The position numbers were made by a program, and so were the translations under genes. 64,000 bases of DNA, from NCBI GenBank assembly GCA_022072095.1, contig JAJVIJ010000012.1:1-64000 (forward strand), read 5' to 3'. This DNA is from Rhodocyclaceae bacterium. Its GTDB lineage: Bacteria > Pseudomonadota > Gammaproteobacteria > Burkholderiales > Rhodocyclaceae. The notes beneath the pieces are model-generated. The model had not been told where the DNA came from. It worked only from the letters and a program-made list of their open reading frames with translations, and ran no database searches. Of this stretch, positions 17,609-26,986 are shown one piece after another; position 1 is the first letter of the stretch, and every line of letters begins with the position of its first letter.

Positions 17609-18634
17609 TCAATTGATGGTGGGCGTGTTCGCCGCATAATGTTCGACCCAGCGCTTGATGCGGATCGCATCGGCGACACGGGTCAGTTTTCCCCACGAGT
17701 CGAGCAACACGATGATGGTCGGCTTGCGATTCAGCCAGGCCTGCATGACCAGGCACTTGCCCGCCTCGTTGATGAAGCCCGTCTTCGAAACACCGATCTC
17801 CCACTCGGGATTGGCCACCAGCGAGTTCGTGTTCCGGAATCGGGTCGGGCGGCCGGACAGTTCCACGATCCATTCCTTTTCCGTGGTGAATTCGCGGATC
17901 AGCGGATAGCGTGCGGCTGCGGCGACCATCCTGACCAGATCGCGGGCACTCGAAACATTGGCGGGGTTGAGCCCGGTGCTGTCGAAAAAGCGAGTGTCCT
18001 GCAAGCCCAGGGCACCGGCCTTGCGGTTCATCGCCGACACGAACGCCTCGCGACCACCCGGGTAGGACCGGGCCAGCGCCGACGCTGCGCGATTCTCGGA
18101 GGACATCAGAGCCAGGCGCAGCATGTCCTCGCGCGCGAGCTCGGCGCCCAGATCCAGGCGTGAGCGAGTGCCCTTCAGTGCATCGACATCGTCCTGATCG
18201 ACGACTAGCCGTTCATGCAAATCGAGTTTCCCATCGAGCACCACCATCGCCGTCATCAGCTTGGTGATCGACGCGATCGGCACCACGGCGTCGGGGTTCT
18301 TTTCATACAGCACCGCGCCCGAGTTCAAGTCCTGCACCAGCACCGATGCCGAACGCAGCTTCGGAGTCCCGTCACGATTCAGCTCGAATCGCTCGACGCG
18401 CTCGGCCTTGGCTGCCGGACGAGTCTTATCCGTGACATAGGAAACCGGGCGGACTTTTGCCTTGCTGCGCGCTACAGACTTCTGTGCACGCGAGTCTTTT
18501 CGCACCCGGTCGTGACGGACATTCTGCTTTTCAGACAACGATTTTGGAGTGCTCGCTCCGGCGGCATACGCGGTCTGCATGAAACCGGACGGCCAGCCAA
18601 GCACCACGACGCACGCGAACACAAATGCGCGCAT
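17609..18634 (-). CDS. pbpG: D-alanyl-D-alanine endopeptidase PbpG (PBP7-like)
   Basis: 341-residue periplasmic peptidoglycan peptidase of the S11 family. A signal peptide (MRAFVFACVVVLGW ... AYAAG) is followed by a basic, Lys/Arg-rich linker of about 60 residues. The catalytic motifs are ASITKLMTAM (SxxK), SSENRAAS (SxN) and VSKTGFINEAG (KTG). Low-molecular-weight PBPs of this type cut D-Ala-mDAP crosslinks. The ATG at 18634 has a G-rich ribosome site five bases upstream. Confidence 0.9.
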   Translation of the reverse strand: MRAFVFACVVVLGWPSGFMQTAYAAGASTPKSLSEKQNVRHDRVRKDSRAQKSVARSKAKVRPVSYVTDKTRPAAKAERVERFELNRDGTPKLRSASVLVQDLNSGAVLYEKNPDAVVPIASITKLMTAMVVLDGKLDLHERLVVDQDDVDALKGTRSRLDLGAELAREDMLRLALMSSENRAASALARSYPGGREAFVSAMNRKAGALGLQDTRFFDSTGLNPANVSSARDLVRMVAAAARYPLIREFTTEKEWIVELSGRPTRFRNTNSLVANPEWEIGVSKTGFINEAGKCLVMQAWLNRKPTIIVLLDSWGKLTRVADAIRIKRWVEHYAANTPTIN

Positions 18635-18730
18635 GATTTCCCCCTTTTTCGAGATGCAGACAGTGTATCAATTGCAGCACGCCGATTGTCGGCTGGATAG
18701 GGACGAAATGGGACGAAATTCCAGCGCTGA

Positions 18731-19888
18731 TCATCGTATGCTCGGCGCTGATTGGGGCGGCTCGCCTGCCAGGAAGGCCTGTAGCCCCTCGCGGCTCGCC
18801 ATGGCGTCGCGATATCCGAGATCGATCAGGCGGCGCGTGTAAGGCCGTTCGAACAGCAGGTAGCTGGCCAGTGCGCCGCCGGTATGCTTCGTCCCGCCTA
18901 TTCCCCCGAGCAACAGGCGGACGGCCTTGGGCATTGCGTCGACGTGTTCGGCCGCCAGGTCGTCCAGACCCTCGCTCGGTGCGATCACAAAGGTCTCGAT
19001 GGCGCGCAGGTTCAGCCCTTCCTGCTGGCGGCGTTCCGGCGGGATCAGCGCAATGGTGCGGTTGATGCGCTGCAGGCGTTCGAGGTCATTGGCGAGCTGA
19101 TCGAGAAAGATGCTGGACAGCGCGTGGCCAGCGACCTGCGCAAGGCTGGGATAGGCATCGGCGGTACGACGCACCGGCGGCTCATGCATGCGTCCGGCAC
19201 CGATGACGACGATGCGCTCGGCGCCCAGGTGGATCGCCGGGCTGATCGGGGCCTGCTGTCGCATCGAGCCATCACCGAAATACTCTCGATTGATATGTAC
19301 GGCCGGAAAGATGAAGGGCAGTGCGCTGGAGGCGAGCAGATGATCGATATGGATCCGGGTCCTGGAGCTGGCACGCCGCTGACGCTGCCAAGGATCGATG
19401 CCGGCTCCCCCCTGGAAGAACGTCACGCTGTCCCCGGACAGGTAGCCCGAACAGGTCACCGATAGCGCATACAGTGCCCCGTTCTCGATGGCACGATCGA
19501 TGCGGCTGAAGTCCAGGTAGCGCGCGAGCAGCTCCCGCAACGGCGTATTGTCCAGCAGCGACTTGGGGTAGCGTTCGACCGCCCATCCCAGCAATAGCGC
19601 ACCGAGCCAGCGCAGGCCGGTCTTCGCAACCATCAGCGGGTCGGCGTAGTAGACTTGCCCGGCATGAAAGTTTCGCCATATGCGCGAAAGGTAGGTAACG
19701 CCTTCACCGAAATTGTCCGCAAAAGCGGCCAATACCGTCGCGTTGATCGCGCCCGCGGACGTCCCACAGAGTATCGGGAACGGGTTCCTCGCCGGATTCG
19801 GCAACAGATCGCGAATTCCGGCCAGGACGCCTACCTGATAGGCTGCGCGTGCGCCCCCGCCGCTTAGAATGAGCGCAGTTTTGGCCAT
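18731..19888 (-). CDS. Patatin-like phospholipase
   Basis: 385 residues with the patatin Ser/Asp dyad. The oxyanion-hole loop is SGGGARAAY near residue 10, the nucleophile elbow is CGTSAGA near 47 and the partner Asp is in FGDGSMRQQAP near 210. There is no signal peptide, so a cytoplasmic or peripheral lipid hydrolase is likely. The ATG at 19888 follows a run of six G and gives the usual MAKTALILSGGG start. An upstream ATG in the open frame is not supported. No obvious operon partner. Confidence 0.85.
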   Translation of the reverse strand: MAKTALILSGGGARAAYQVGVLAGIRDLLPNPARNPFPILCGTSAGAINATVLAAFADNFGEGVTYLSRIWRNFHAGQVYYADPLMVAKTGLRWLGALLLGWAVERYPKSLLDNTPLRELLARYLDFSRIDRAIENGALYALSVTCSGYLSGDSVTFFQGGAGIDPWQRQRRASSRTRIHIDHLLASSALPFIFPAVHINREYFGDGSMRQQAPISPAIHLGAERIVVIGAGRMHEPPVRRTADAYPSLAQVAGHALSSIFLDQLANDLERLQRINRTIALIPPERRQQEGLNLRAIETFVIAPSEGLDDLAAEHVDAMPKAVRLLLGGIGGTKHTGGALASYLLFERPYTRRLIDLGYRDAMASREGLQAFLAGEPPQSAPSIR

Positions 19889-20071
19889 CGTCGCCCCCCG
19901 CTTCCCCGGCCTGCCTGATGCCATGTGTTTACCCTGTGTGCCCGCGGAATGCAAGCATCGGACAGGGCCGGACTAGGTATTGGTAGGATTCGGTGCTGCG
20001 GCGAGCGGACACCAGACCGGCGCAGGCTTCGGCATACACTTCGTTATAGTTTGGAGGGCAGTAAGGACGCA

Positions 20072-20887
20072 ATGAGCATCGTGCAAAAAACCGCAAGTGA
20101 AATCGAGGTGATGCGTCATGCCTGCCGTCTGGCGGCCGAGGTCCTCGATGTCGTGGCACCACACGTCGTCGTCGGTGTGACCACCGCCGAACTCGATCGC
20201 ATTTGTCATGATCACATGGTCGATGTGCAGGGCTGCATCCCGGCGCCGCTGAATTACGCGCCGCCAGGATACAGCCCGTTTCCGAAGTCGATCTGCACCT
20301 CGGTCAATCATCAGGTCTGCCATGGCATCCCGGGGGAAAGGGTGCTGAAGAACGGCGATATCCTGAATATCGATATCACCGTCATCAAGGACGGCTTTCA
20401 TGGTGATACCAGCCGCATGTTCGTGGTCGGAGACGGCGCGAAGCTGATCGCCAAGCGTCTGTGCGCGGTGACGTATGAGTGCATGTGGCATGGCATCGTG
20501 CAGGTGAGACCGGGCGCCCATCTCGGCGATATCGGCCACGCCATCCAGACCCATGCTCAGCAGGCGGGCTTCTCGGTGGTGCGCGAATTTTGCGGGCATG
20601 GCATCGGCCGACGTTTTCACGAGGAGCCGCAGGTGCTGCATTATGGCAAGCCGGGAACAGGTGTGGAGCTGGTGCCCGGGATGACCTTTACCATCGAACC
20701 GATGATCAACGCCGGCAAGGCGGCGATCTCCGAACTGCCGGACGGCTGGACCATCATCACCAGGGATCGCAGCCTGTCGGCACAGTGGGAGCATACCGTG
20801 CTGGTGACCGAGACCGGCTACGAAGTGCTGACCGTGTCGCCGGGCATGCCGGTACCGCCGCCTTTTGTAGCGGGTCTTCGTACATGA
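20072..20887 (+). CDS. map: Methionine aminopeptidase type I
   Basis: 271-residue cytosolic metalloprotease that removes the initiator Met from new proteins after deformylation. All five metal ligands are visible: two Asp in LNIDITVIKDGFHGDTS, His in GHGIGRRFHEEP, Glu in FTIEPMI and Glu in WEHTVLVTE. The substrate His is in VCHGIPG. The ATG at 20072 has AAGGA four to five bases upstream. Its stop overlaps the glnD start (ATGA), and a peptide deformylase gene lies 3' of glnD. Confidence 0.95.
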   Translation: MSIVQKTASEIEVMRHACRLAAEVLDVVAPHVVVGVTTAELDRICHDHMVDVQGCIPAPLNYAPPGYSPFPKSICTSVNHQVCHGIPGERVLKNGDILNIDITVIKDGFHGDTSRMFVVGDGAKLIAKRLCAVTYECMWHGIVQVRPGAHLGDIGHAIQTHAQQAGFSVVREFCGHGIGRRFHEEPQVLHYGKPGTGVELVPGMTFTIEPMINAGKAAISELPDGWTIITRDRSLSAQWEHTVLVTETGYEVLTVSPGMPVPPPFVAGLRT

Positions 20888-23478
20888 ATGATGTCCTGGG
20901 CCTCGCGCAGCAGCTGCGTACCGAAGCGCAGGCGGTGCGCGCGGCCCTGGTCGAGTCCCAGCGACGCCTGCGTGCGGAGTACGAGTCCTCCACGCGACAG
21001 GGTGGTGCACGCGCATTCTTGGCCGGGCGCGCCCGGGCTGTCGATGACAGCCTGAAACGGCTATGGCGTCTTCTCCCGATCGGGCGAGAGGCGGCATTGA
21101 TCGCGGTCGGCGGTTATGGTCGGCGGATGCTGTATCCCTACTCCGATGTGGACCTTCTCGTATTGGTACCGGACGGCTTGGCTGCGCTCGACAGCGCCCA
21201 GATCGAGGAGTTTGTCGGCGTGGTGTGGGATATCGGCATCGAACCGGGACATGCAGTCCGCACGATCGCACAGTGTCTCGACGAAGCGGCACGCGACATT
21301 TGCGTGCAAACGACCTTGCTGGAAACGAGGCTGATCGCCGGCCGTCGCAGTCTGTATGCCGAGTTCGAAAGCGCCGTACGCGCCATGCTCGATCCCCAGG
21401 CGTTCTTCAAGGGAAAGCGCCTGGAGCAGTCTGTGCGCCATACACGCTTTCAGGAAACTCCCTACAGTCTCGAGCCCAATTGCAAGGAGGCCCCGGGCGG
21501 GTTGCGCGATCTGCAGTTGATCCGCTGGGTGGCGAAGGCGGCTGGCTTGAGCGTGCATTGGCCTGCATTGGGTCAGTCCTTGCAGCTGCTGGATGCCGAA
21601 TGCGGTCAGCTGGCGCGTGTCGAGCGCTTTCTGGAGCACGTTCGGATCCGTCTTCACTGCCTTGCCGGGCGGAAGGAGGACAGGCTGGTATTCGAGCATC
21701 AGGAGGCGCTCGCGCGTGCCCTCGGTGTGGCACCGAAAGGCGCACGGCGCGCCTCCGAAGTGTTCATGCAAATATATTATCGAAATGCGAAGCAGGTCGA
21801 GCAGCTCAACACCACCTTGCTGCAGGCGATCGGGGCGCACATTTTTCCAAAGCGCGTCGATGCGCCGGTCGCGCTCGACGAGCACTTTCAGATGCAGGGC
21901 GAGCTGCTGGATGTGCGGTCGGAAGACGTGTTCGAGCGCGAGCCGGCCGCCATCCTGGAAAGTTTCCTGCACATGCAGCGTCATTCGGAGCTGAAGGGGA
22001 TGACCGCGCGCACGCTGCGTGCCCTGTGGCGTGCACGACGGCGCATCGACCCTGCGTTTCGCCATCATCCGGTTTATCGGGCGCAGTTTCTCGAGCTGCT
22101 GAAAAGTCCGCGCGGCATCGTGCACGAGTTTCGCCGCATGAATCGCTACGGCATCCTCGGACGCTATCTGCCGGCGTTTGGTCGCATCGTCGGCCAGATG
22201 CAGTACGACCTGTTCCATGTGTACACGGTCGACCAGCACATCCTGCAGGTTCTGCGCAATCTGCGGCGGTTCACGATGCCCGAGCATGCGCACGAGTATC
22301 CGTTCTGTTCCCGGCTCATGTCCGAGTTCGATCGGCACTGGCTGATCTATGTCGCAGCGCTGTTCCATGACATCGCGAAGGGGCGGGGTGGCGACCACTC
22401 CAAGCTGGGCATGCGTGACGCGCGGGCGTTCTGTCGAGCGCATGGCATCGATCGGGAAGATAGCGACCTCGTGGTGTTTCTTGTCGAACACCATCTGTCG
22501 ATGTCACAGGTTGCACAGAAGCAGGATATCTCCGATCCGCAAGTGGTGGCGGCCTTCGCGAAGCATGTCAAGAGCGAACGCCGCTTGACGGCGCTGTATC
22601 TGCTGACCGTCGCCGACATCCGTGGCACCAGTCCGAAAGTCTGGAACAACTGGAAGGCGAAATTACTGGAAGATCTGTACCGCATGACGCGCGGCCTGCT
22701 CACCGGTGCGCCGACACCGGTGCTGCACGGCGTCAACGAGCGCCAGGAGGAAGCCCGCAGCCTGCTGCGGCGTTTCGGGCTGCGCGAGGGCGTCGAGGCA
22801 TCCTTCTGGGCCGAGCTGGACACCGTGTACTTCCTGCGCCATGATGCCGACGATATCGCCTGGCATTCCCGCATCCTGTATGGGCGCGTCGCGCCGGACG
22901 AACCGATCGTCCGGGCACGCATGAGCGATATCTGCGACGGCATCGAGGTCATGGTGTACCTGCACGACCGCCCCCGGTTGTTCTTGCAGCTTTGCGGCTT
23001 CTTCGGTCGCATGGGCTACAACATCGTCGATGTGAAGGTGCATACCACACGGCATGGCTATGCGCTGGACAGCTTCGTGTTGATGAACGGCAACTCCTGG
23101 CTGGGTTCGCGCAGCGCACTGACGCTCATCGAACACGATCTGACGGAAACGCTGCGGGCCAATGGTCCGCCGATGCGCCCGGCCGAGGGGCGTTCTTCCC
23201 GGCAGGTCAGGCATTTTCCGATCACCCCGGAGATTTCGCTGATTCCGGACGAGCGCGGCGCGCATCACCTGCTGTCGATCACCGCCTCCGATCGCCCCGG
23301 ATTGCTCTATCGCATCGCCGAGACGCTCGCGGATAACCGTGTCAATCTGCATACCGCCAAGGTCACCACCCTGGGGGAGCGTGCCGAGGACGTTTTTCTG
23401 GTCAGCGGCGACAGTCTCACCCATACCCAGACGCTGCTCAGGATCGAGCAGAGCCTGCTCGAGGCGCTTCAGGCCTGA
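20884..23478 (+). CDS. glnD: PII uridylyltransferase / uridylyl-removing enzyme GlnD
   Basis: 864-residue glutamine sensor that modifies PII proteins and thereby sets NtrB/NtrC activity. The nucleotidyltransferase motif GGYGRRMLYPYSDVDLL is near residue 75. The HD hydrolase motif HDIAKGRGGDH is near 494. Two ACT domains lie at the C-terminus, one with FFGRMGYNIVDVK near 700 and one with RPGLLYRIAETLADNRVNLH near 802. It starts at the ATG that overlaps the map stop. In this window it connects with the NtrC-type sites at the nrtA operon. Confidence 0.96.
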   Translation: MNDVLGLAQQLRTEAQAVRAALVESQRRLRAEYESSTRQGGARAFLAGRARAVDDSLKRLWRLLPIGREAALIAVGGYGRRMLYPYSDVDLLVLVPDGLAALDSAQIEEFVGVVWDIGIEPGHAVRTIAQCLDEAARDICVQTTLLETRLIAGRRSLYAEFESAVRAMLDPQAFFKGKRLEQSVRHTRFQETPYSLEPNCKEAPGGLRDLQLIRWVAKAAGLSVHWPALGQSLQLLDAECGQLARVERFLEHVRIRLHCLAGRKEDRLVFEHQEALARALGVAPKGARRASEVFMQIYYRNAKQVEQLNTTLLQAIGAHIFPKRVDAPVALDEHFQMQGELLDVRSEDVFEREPAAILESFLHMQRHSELKGMTARTLRALWRARRRIDPAFRHHPVYRAQFLELLKSPRGIVHEFRRMNRYGILGRYLPAFGRIVGQMQYDLFHVYTVDQHILQVLRNLRRFTMPEHAHEYPFCSRLMSEFDRHWLIYVAALFHDIAKGRGGDHSKLGMRDARAFCRAHGIDREDSDLVVFLVEHHLSMSQVAQKQDISDPQVVAAFAKHVKSERRLTALYLLTVADIRGTSPKVWNNWKAKLLEDLYRMTRGLLTGAPTPVLHGVNERQEEARSLLRRFGLREGVEASFWAELDTVYFLRHDADDIAWHSRILYGRVAPDEPIVRARMSDICDGIEVMVYLHDRPRLFLQLCGFFGRMGYNIVDVKVHTTRHGYALDSFVLMNGNSWLGSRSALTLIEHDLTETLRANGPPMRPAEGRSSRQVRHFPITPEISLIPDERGAHHLLSITASDRPGLLYRIAETLADNRVNLHTAKVTTLGERAEDVFLVSGDSLTHTQTLLRIEQSLLEALQA

Positions 23479-23532
23479 GCAAGCCGTGACACCGGCCGGG
23501 TATGCGATGCCGGCGAGTGTTCGTGCTCGGCA

Positions 23533-24063
23533 CTACTCCTCGACCGGCAGGCCGTTCGGAAACAATACGTCCGCGTAGCCGAAGTGGTGCAGGTCCGTGA
23601 TGCGCAGAGGGTAAAGAATGCCATCGAGGTGGTCGCATTCGTGCTGGACGACCCGCGCATGAAACCCCGAAGCCGTGCGTCGGACGATGGCTCCGTCGAT
23701 GTCGACGCCCTCATACTCGATCTCGGTCCAGCGCGAGACCCGTCCGCGCAGGCCGGGCACCGATAGACATCCCTCCCAATCGGATTCTTCGTGCACGCCC
23801 GTCGGCCGGATGAGCGGGTTGAGCAGCACCGTGCGGGGTACGGGTGGTGCGTCCGGATAGCGCTCGCTGGCGTCGAAACCGAACACGACGACGCGCAGCT
23901 CGACCCCGATCTGCGGGGCCGCGATTCCGACGCCTCCGCGAGCGGCCATCGTGTCCCAAAGGTCGGTGACCAGCCCGGCCAGTGCGTCCGTGCCGAAGGT
24001 CGTGACCGGATTCGCCCGGCGCCACAGGCGCGCATCACCCATGCGCAGCACTTCGCGGATCAC
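23533..24063 (-). CDS. def: Peptide deformylase
   Basis: 176-residue metal enzyme removing the formyl group from nascent N-termini. Motif 1 is GIAAPQIG, motif 2 is EGCLSVPG with the Cys ligand, and motif 3 is QHECDHLDG with the two His ligands and the catalytic Glu. The start appears to be GTG at 24063, with GGA-like bases upstream but no strong ribosome site. It is convergent with glnD, 54 bases away. Because it lies outside a def-fmt operon it may be an extra def copy. Confidence 0.92.
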   Translation of the reverse strand: MIREVLRMGDARLWRRANPVTTFGTDALAGLVTDLWDTMAARGGVGIAAPQIGVELRVVVFGFDASERYPDAPPVPRTVLLNPLIRPTGVHEESDWEGCLSVPGLRGRVSRWTEIEYEGVDIDGAIVRRTASGFHARVVQHECDHLDGILYPLRITDLHHFGYADVLFPNGLPVEE

Positions 24064-24174
24064 GTCCAGCGCTTCCGGCGACTGAAGGCGAGTCTAGCCA
24101 TCGGGAAACCGATTACCCGACGCCATGTCGGCTGCGGCCGCGGGTGTCCCTGGCCGGCAACGAGTGCTGCGTCA

Positions 24175-26178
24175 TCATGACTCGTCCTTCGCGAACTCCA
24201 CCAGCTCCTCGCCCTCGCCGACCTGCTCGCCGACCTGAAAGCGAAAGGCGTGCAGGACGCCCGCGGCAGGGGCGGTGATCGTGTGCTCCATCTTCATCGC
24301 TTCCAGCGTCAGCAGTGGTGTATTGGGCTGCACGTGCGCACCGGGTGCCACCAGCAGCTGGATGATCTTGCCCGGCATCGGCGCCGACAGGCCGCCTTCG
24401 TGCTGGCCCGCGCCCTCGGCCGGGCGCAAGGGGTCGACCGCAGTCAGGGCATGACTTTGGCCATGCAGGAATACCTGCCGGCGCTCGCCGGACATCATCA
24501 CATGTGCATGGCAGCGCATGCCGTCGATCTCGACATACAGGCCCCCATCCGGGGCGTGCTCGACGTGCGCCTCATAGGACACGCCATCCAGCTCCAGACG
24601 ATAGGCATCGACCTGATAGCTGACCATCAGTGTGCGCTCGGTGTCACCCAAGCGGTAGCGCAAACTGCGGCGTGCACGAGCATTCATGCGCCAGCCATCG
24701 CGGCGCAGCCATGGCGAGCAGGCGTCCTGAAGAGGTAGCACATGCCGCGAGGACGCAGCCGACTCGTGCATCAGGTCGGCCAGTGCGGCCACCAAGCAGA
24801 CGAGGGGCGGCGCGTCCGTATGGCTGGCGAGCAGGTAGTCATGTTCACGCTCGATCAGCGCGGTGTCCAGATCGGCGCTCGCGAATGCGGGGCAGGCGAC
24901 CAGGCGCGACAGAAATTCGACGTTGTTCGCAACGCCGACGATCCGGCAATCCGCCAGCGCCTGCAACAGGCGAGTCATGGCCCGCTGTCTGTCCTCGTCC
25001 CATACGATCAGCTTGGCGATCATCGGATCATAGTGCGGGGAGATGGTGTCGCCCTGATCGACTCCGCTGTCGACACGCACATGCACGTTCTCGGCGGGCG
25101 GCGCGAAGTGCTCGAGCATCCCGGTCGATGGCATGAAGCCGCGCGCCGGGTCCTCGGCGTAGACGCGCACCTCGATGGCGTGCCCCTGTGTGCTGAGCTG
25201 CTCCTGCGCCAACGGCAGCGGCTCGCCGGCCGCCACCCGCAGCTGCCATTCGACCAGATCGAGGCCGGTAATCATTTCGGTGACCGGGTGCTCCACCTGC
25301 AAGCGCGTGTTCATCTCCATGAAGTAATACTGTCCCGCTCGATCGAGTATGAATTCGACCGTGCCTGCGCCTTCGTAGTCCACGCGCCGCGCGATCGCCA
25401 CCGCGGCCTCACCCATGGTGGCGCGCAGTTCGGGAGATAAACCTGGAGCTGGGGCTTCTTCGACGACTTTCTGATGGCGCCGCTGCACCGAGCAGTCGCG
25501 TTCGAACAAATGCACGCAGCGTCCATGGCGATCGGCGAATATCTGGACCTCGACATGCCGTGGGCGCAATAGAAATTTCTCGATCAGCACTCGATCGTCA
25601 CCGAAGCTGGCGGCGGCCTCGCGTCGGCAGGCCTGCAGGGACGGTTCGAACTCGTCGCTGCGTGACACCACGCGCATGCCCTTGCCACCCCCCCCCGCAA
25701 CGGGCTTGATGATGATCGGGTAGCCGATCGCTGCGGCGCGAGCCAGCAGAAAGGCCGGATCCTGATTGTCCCCGTGGTAGCCGGGCACGAGCGGCACACC
25801 GGTTGCTTCGACGAGCAATTTGGCCGTGGCCTTGGAGCCCATGGCTGCGATCGCCGCGGCCGGAGGCCCGATGAAAACGATACCCTCCGCAGCGCAGGCC
25901 CGGGCCAGCGCTTCGTTCTCGGACAGGAATCCATAGCCGGGGTGAATCGCCTCGGCGCCGGTACGCGCTGCCACCGCCATGATGCGCTCGATCGACAGAT
26001 AGCTGTCGCGCGCTGGCGCCGGTCCGATCATGGCGGCTTCGTCGGCCACACGCACGTGTCGAGCCCCGGAGTCTGCCTCGGAATACACCGCAACGGTGCG
26101 CACGCCCATGCGACGTGCCGTGCGCGCAATACGTACCGCGATCTCACCGCGATTGGCAATCAGTATTTTCTTGAACAT
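24175..26178 (-). CDS. liuD: Biotin-containing acyl-CoA carboxylase alpha subunit (3-methylcrotonyl-CoA type)
   Basis: 667 residues. The N-terminal biotin carboxylase starts MFKKILIANRGEIAVRIA and has an ATP-grasp core with PVAGGGGKGMRVV near residue 165 and MEMNTRLQVEHPVTE near 288. The C-terminal biotin carrier has the attachment Lys in LEAMKMEHTI near 635. It supplies carboxybiotin to the MccB-like subunit encoded two genes upstream. The order thiolase-mccB-hydratase-mccA resembles leucine/isovalerate (liu) clusters. Propionyl- or geranyl-CoA specificity cannot be excluded from this subunit alone. Confidence 0.88.
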   Translation of the reverse strand: MFKKILIANRGEIAVRIARTARRMGVRTVAVYSEADSGARHVRVADEAAMIGPAPARDSYLSIERIMAVAARTGAEAIHPGYGFLSENEALARACAAEGIVFIGPPAAAIAAMGSKATAKLLVEATGVPLVPGYHGDNQDPAFLLARAAAIGYPIIIKPVAGGGGKGMRVVSRSDEFEPSLQACRREAAASFGDDRVLIEKFLLRPRHVEVQIFADRHGRCVHLFERDCSVQRRHQKVVEEAPAPGLSPELRATMGEAAVAIARRVDYEGAGTVEFILDRAGQYYFMEMNTRLQVEHPVTEMITGLDLVEWQLRVAAGEPLPLAQEQLSTQGHAIEVRVYAEDPARGFMPSTGMLEHFAPPAENVHVRVDSGVDQGDTISPHYDPMIAKLIVWDEDRQRAMTRLLQALADCRIVGVANNVEFLSRLVACPAFASADLDTALIEREHDYLLASHTDAPPLVCLVAALADLMHESAASSRHVLPLQDACSPWLRRDGWRMNARARRSLRYRLGDTERTLMVSYQVDAYRLELDGVSYEAHVEHAPDGGLYVEIDGMRCHAHVMMSGERRQVFLHGQSHALTAVDPLRPAEGAGQHEGGLSAPMPGKIIQLLVAPGAHVQPNTPLLTLEAMKMEHTITAPAAGVLHAFRFQVGEQVGEGEELVEFAKDES

Positions 26179-26199
26179 TTTTGTCCGTGTCGATGCATG

Positions 26200-26970
26200 T
26201 CACATCCGCCGGCGAGGGTCCCAGGGTGCGGCGCGGCTCTCCAGAAATGCACTTATCCCTGCACGCGCCTCGACCGTCGAGGCCGAGGTGACTTGTGCCT
26301 CCAGCGCGGCATCGGGCGACTCGATGGTCCGACTACCGGCGAGGGCTTGCGGGGCTCCGCCGAGCAGGGCGTGGGCCAACTCACTGACTGCTTCGTCCAG
26401 TTCGTTCTCTCCCGGGACGATTTCGTGCACGAGCCCGATGCGCAAGGCCTGCACGGCAGAAAAGCGCTCGCCGCTCATCAGATAGCGGCGAGCCGCACGC
26501 ACGCCGACGGCGTCCGCGAACACCCCCGCCAGAGGCCCCGGTGACAGTCCCAGACGGGTTTCCTGGACGGCGAAGTGAGCGTCGTAGGTGGCGACCGCCA
26601 GATCACAGGCGGCGACCAGACCCAGCCCGGGACCGTACGCCGCACCCTGGATGCGAGCGATGCTGGGTCGGCCCAATCCGGCCAGTGCATCGAACAGGCG
26701 GCGGTTGGCGCCGAACTCGCGCCGGCAGCACGGTTCCCCCCCGTCGAGGCAACGGCGCAGGGAGTCCGCGTCCTGGCCGATGCAGAAATTCGCGCCGGCA
26801 GCGGCAACAATGACCGCTCGTATCGAAGCATCGGCTCGCCAGCTTTCCAGTATTCGTACGGCATGATCCGCCATGGTGCTGTCCATGGCGTTGTGAACGT
26901 GCGCTCGATTCAGCGTCAGCATCCCGACCTCGCCGTCGATCTCGGCCAGTATCGGCTCGTTCAGTGACAT
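26200..26970 (-). CDS. liuC: Enoyl-CoA hydratase, probable methylglutaconyl-CoA hydratase
   Basis: 256-residue crotonase. The oxyanion/CoA region is GAAYGPGLGLVAACDLA, where many crotonases have Glu in GGGxEL. The Gly here is typical of LiuC-like methylglutaconyl-CoA hydratases. The second catalytic Glu is present in AVQETRLGLSPG. It lies between the two carboxylase subunit genes (16 and 21 bases away), so it probably acts on the carboxylase product, 3-methylglutaconyl-CoA. Assignment rests on context plus this motif. Confidence 0.75.
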   Translation of the reverse strand: MSLNEPILAEIDGEVGMLTLNRAHVHNAMDSTMADHAVRILESWRADASIRAVIVAAAGANFCIGQDADSLRRCLDGGEPCCRREFGANRRLFDALAGLGRPSIARIQGAAYGPGLGLVAACDLAVATYDAHFAVQETRLGLSPGPLAGVFADAVGVRAARRYLMSGERFSAVQALRIGLVHEIVPGENELDEAVSELAHALLGGAPQALAGSRTIESPDAALEAQVTSASTVEARAGISAFLESRAAPWDPRRRM

Positions 26971-26986
26971 GGCGCCGGGTTCGCCT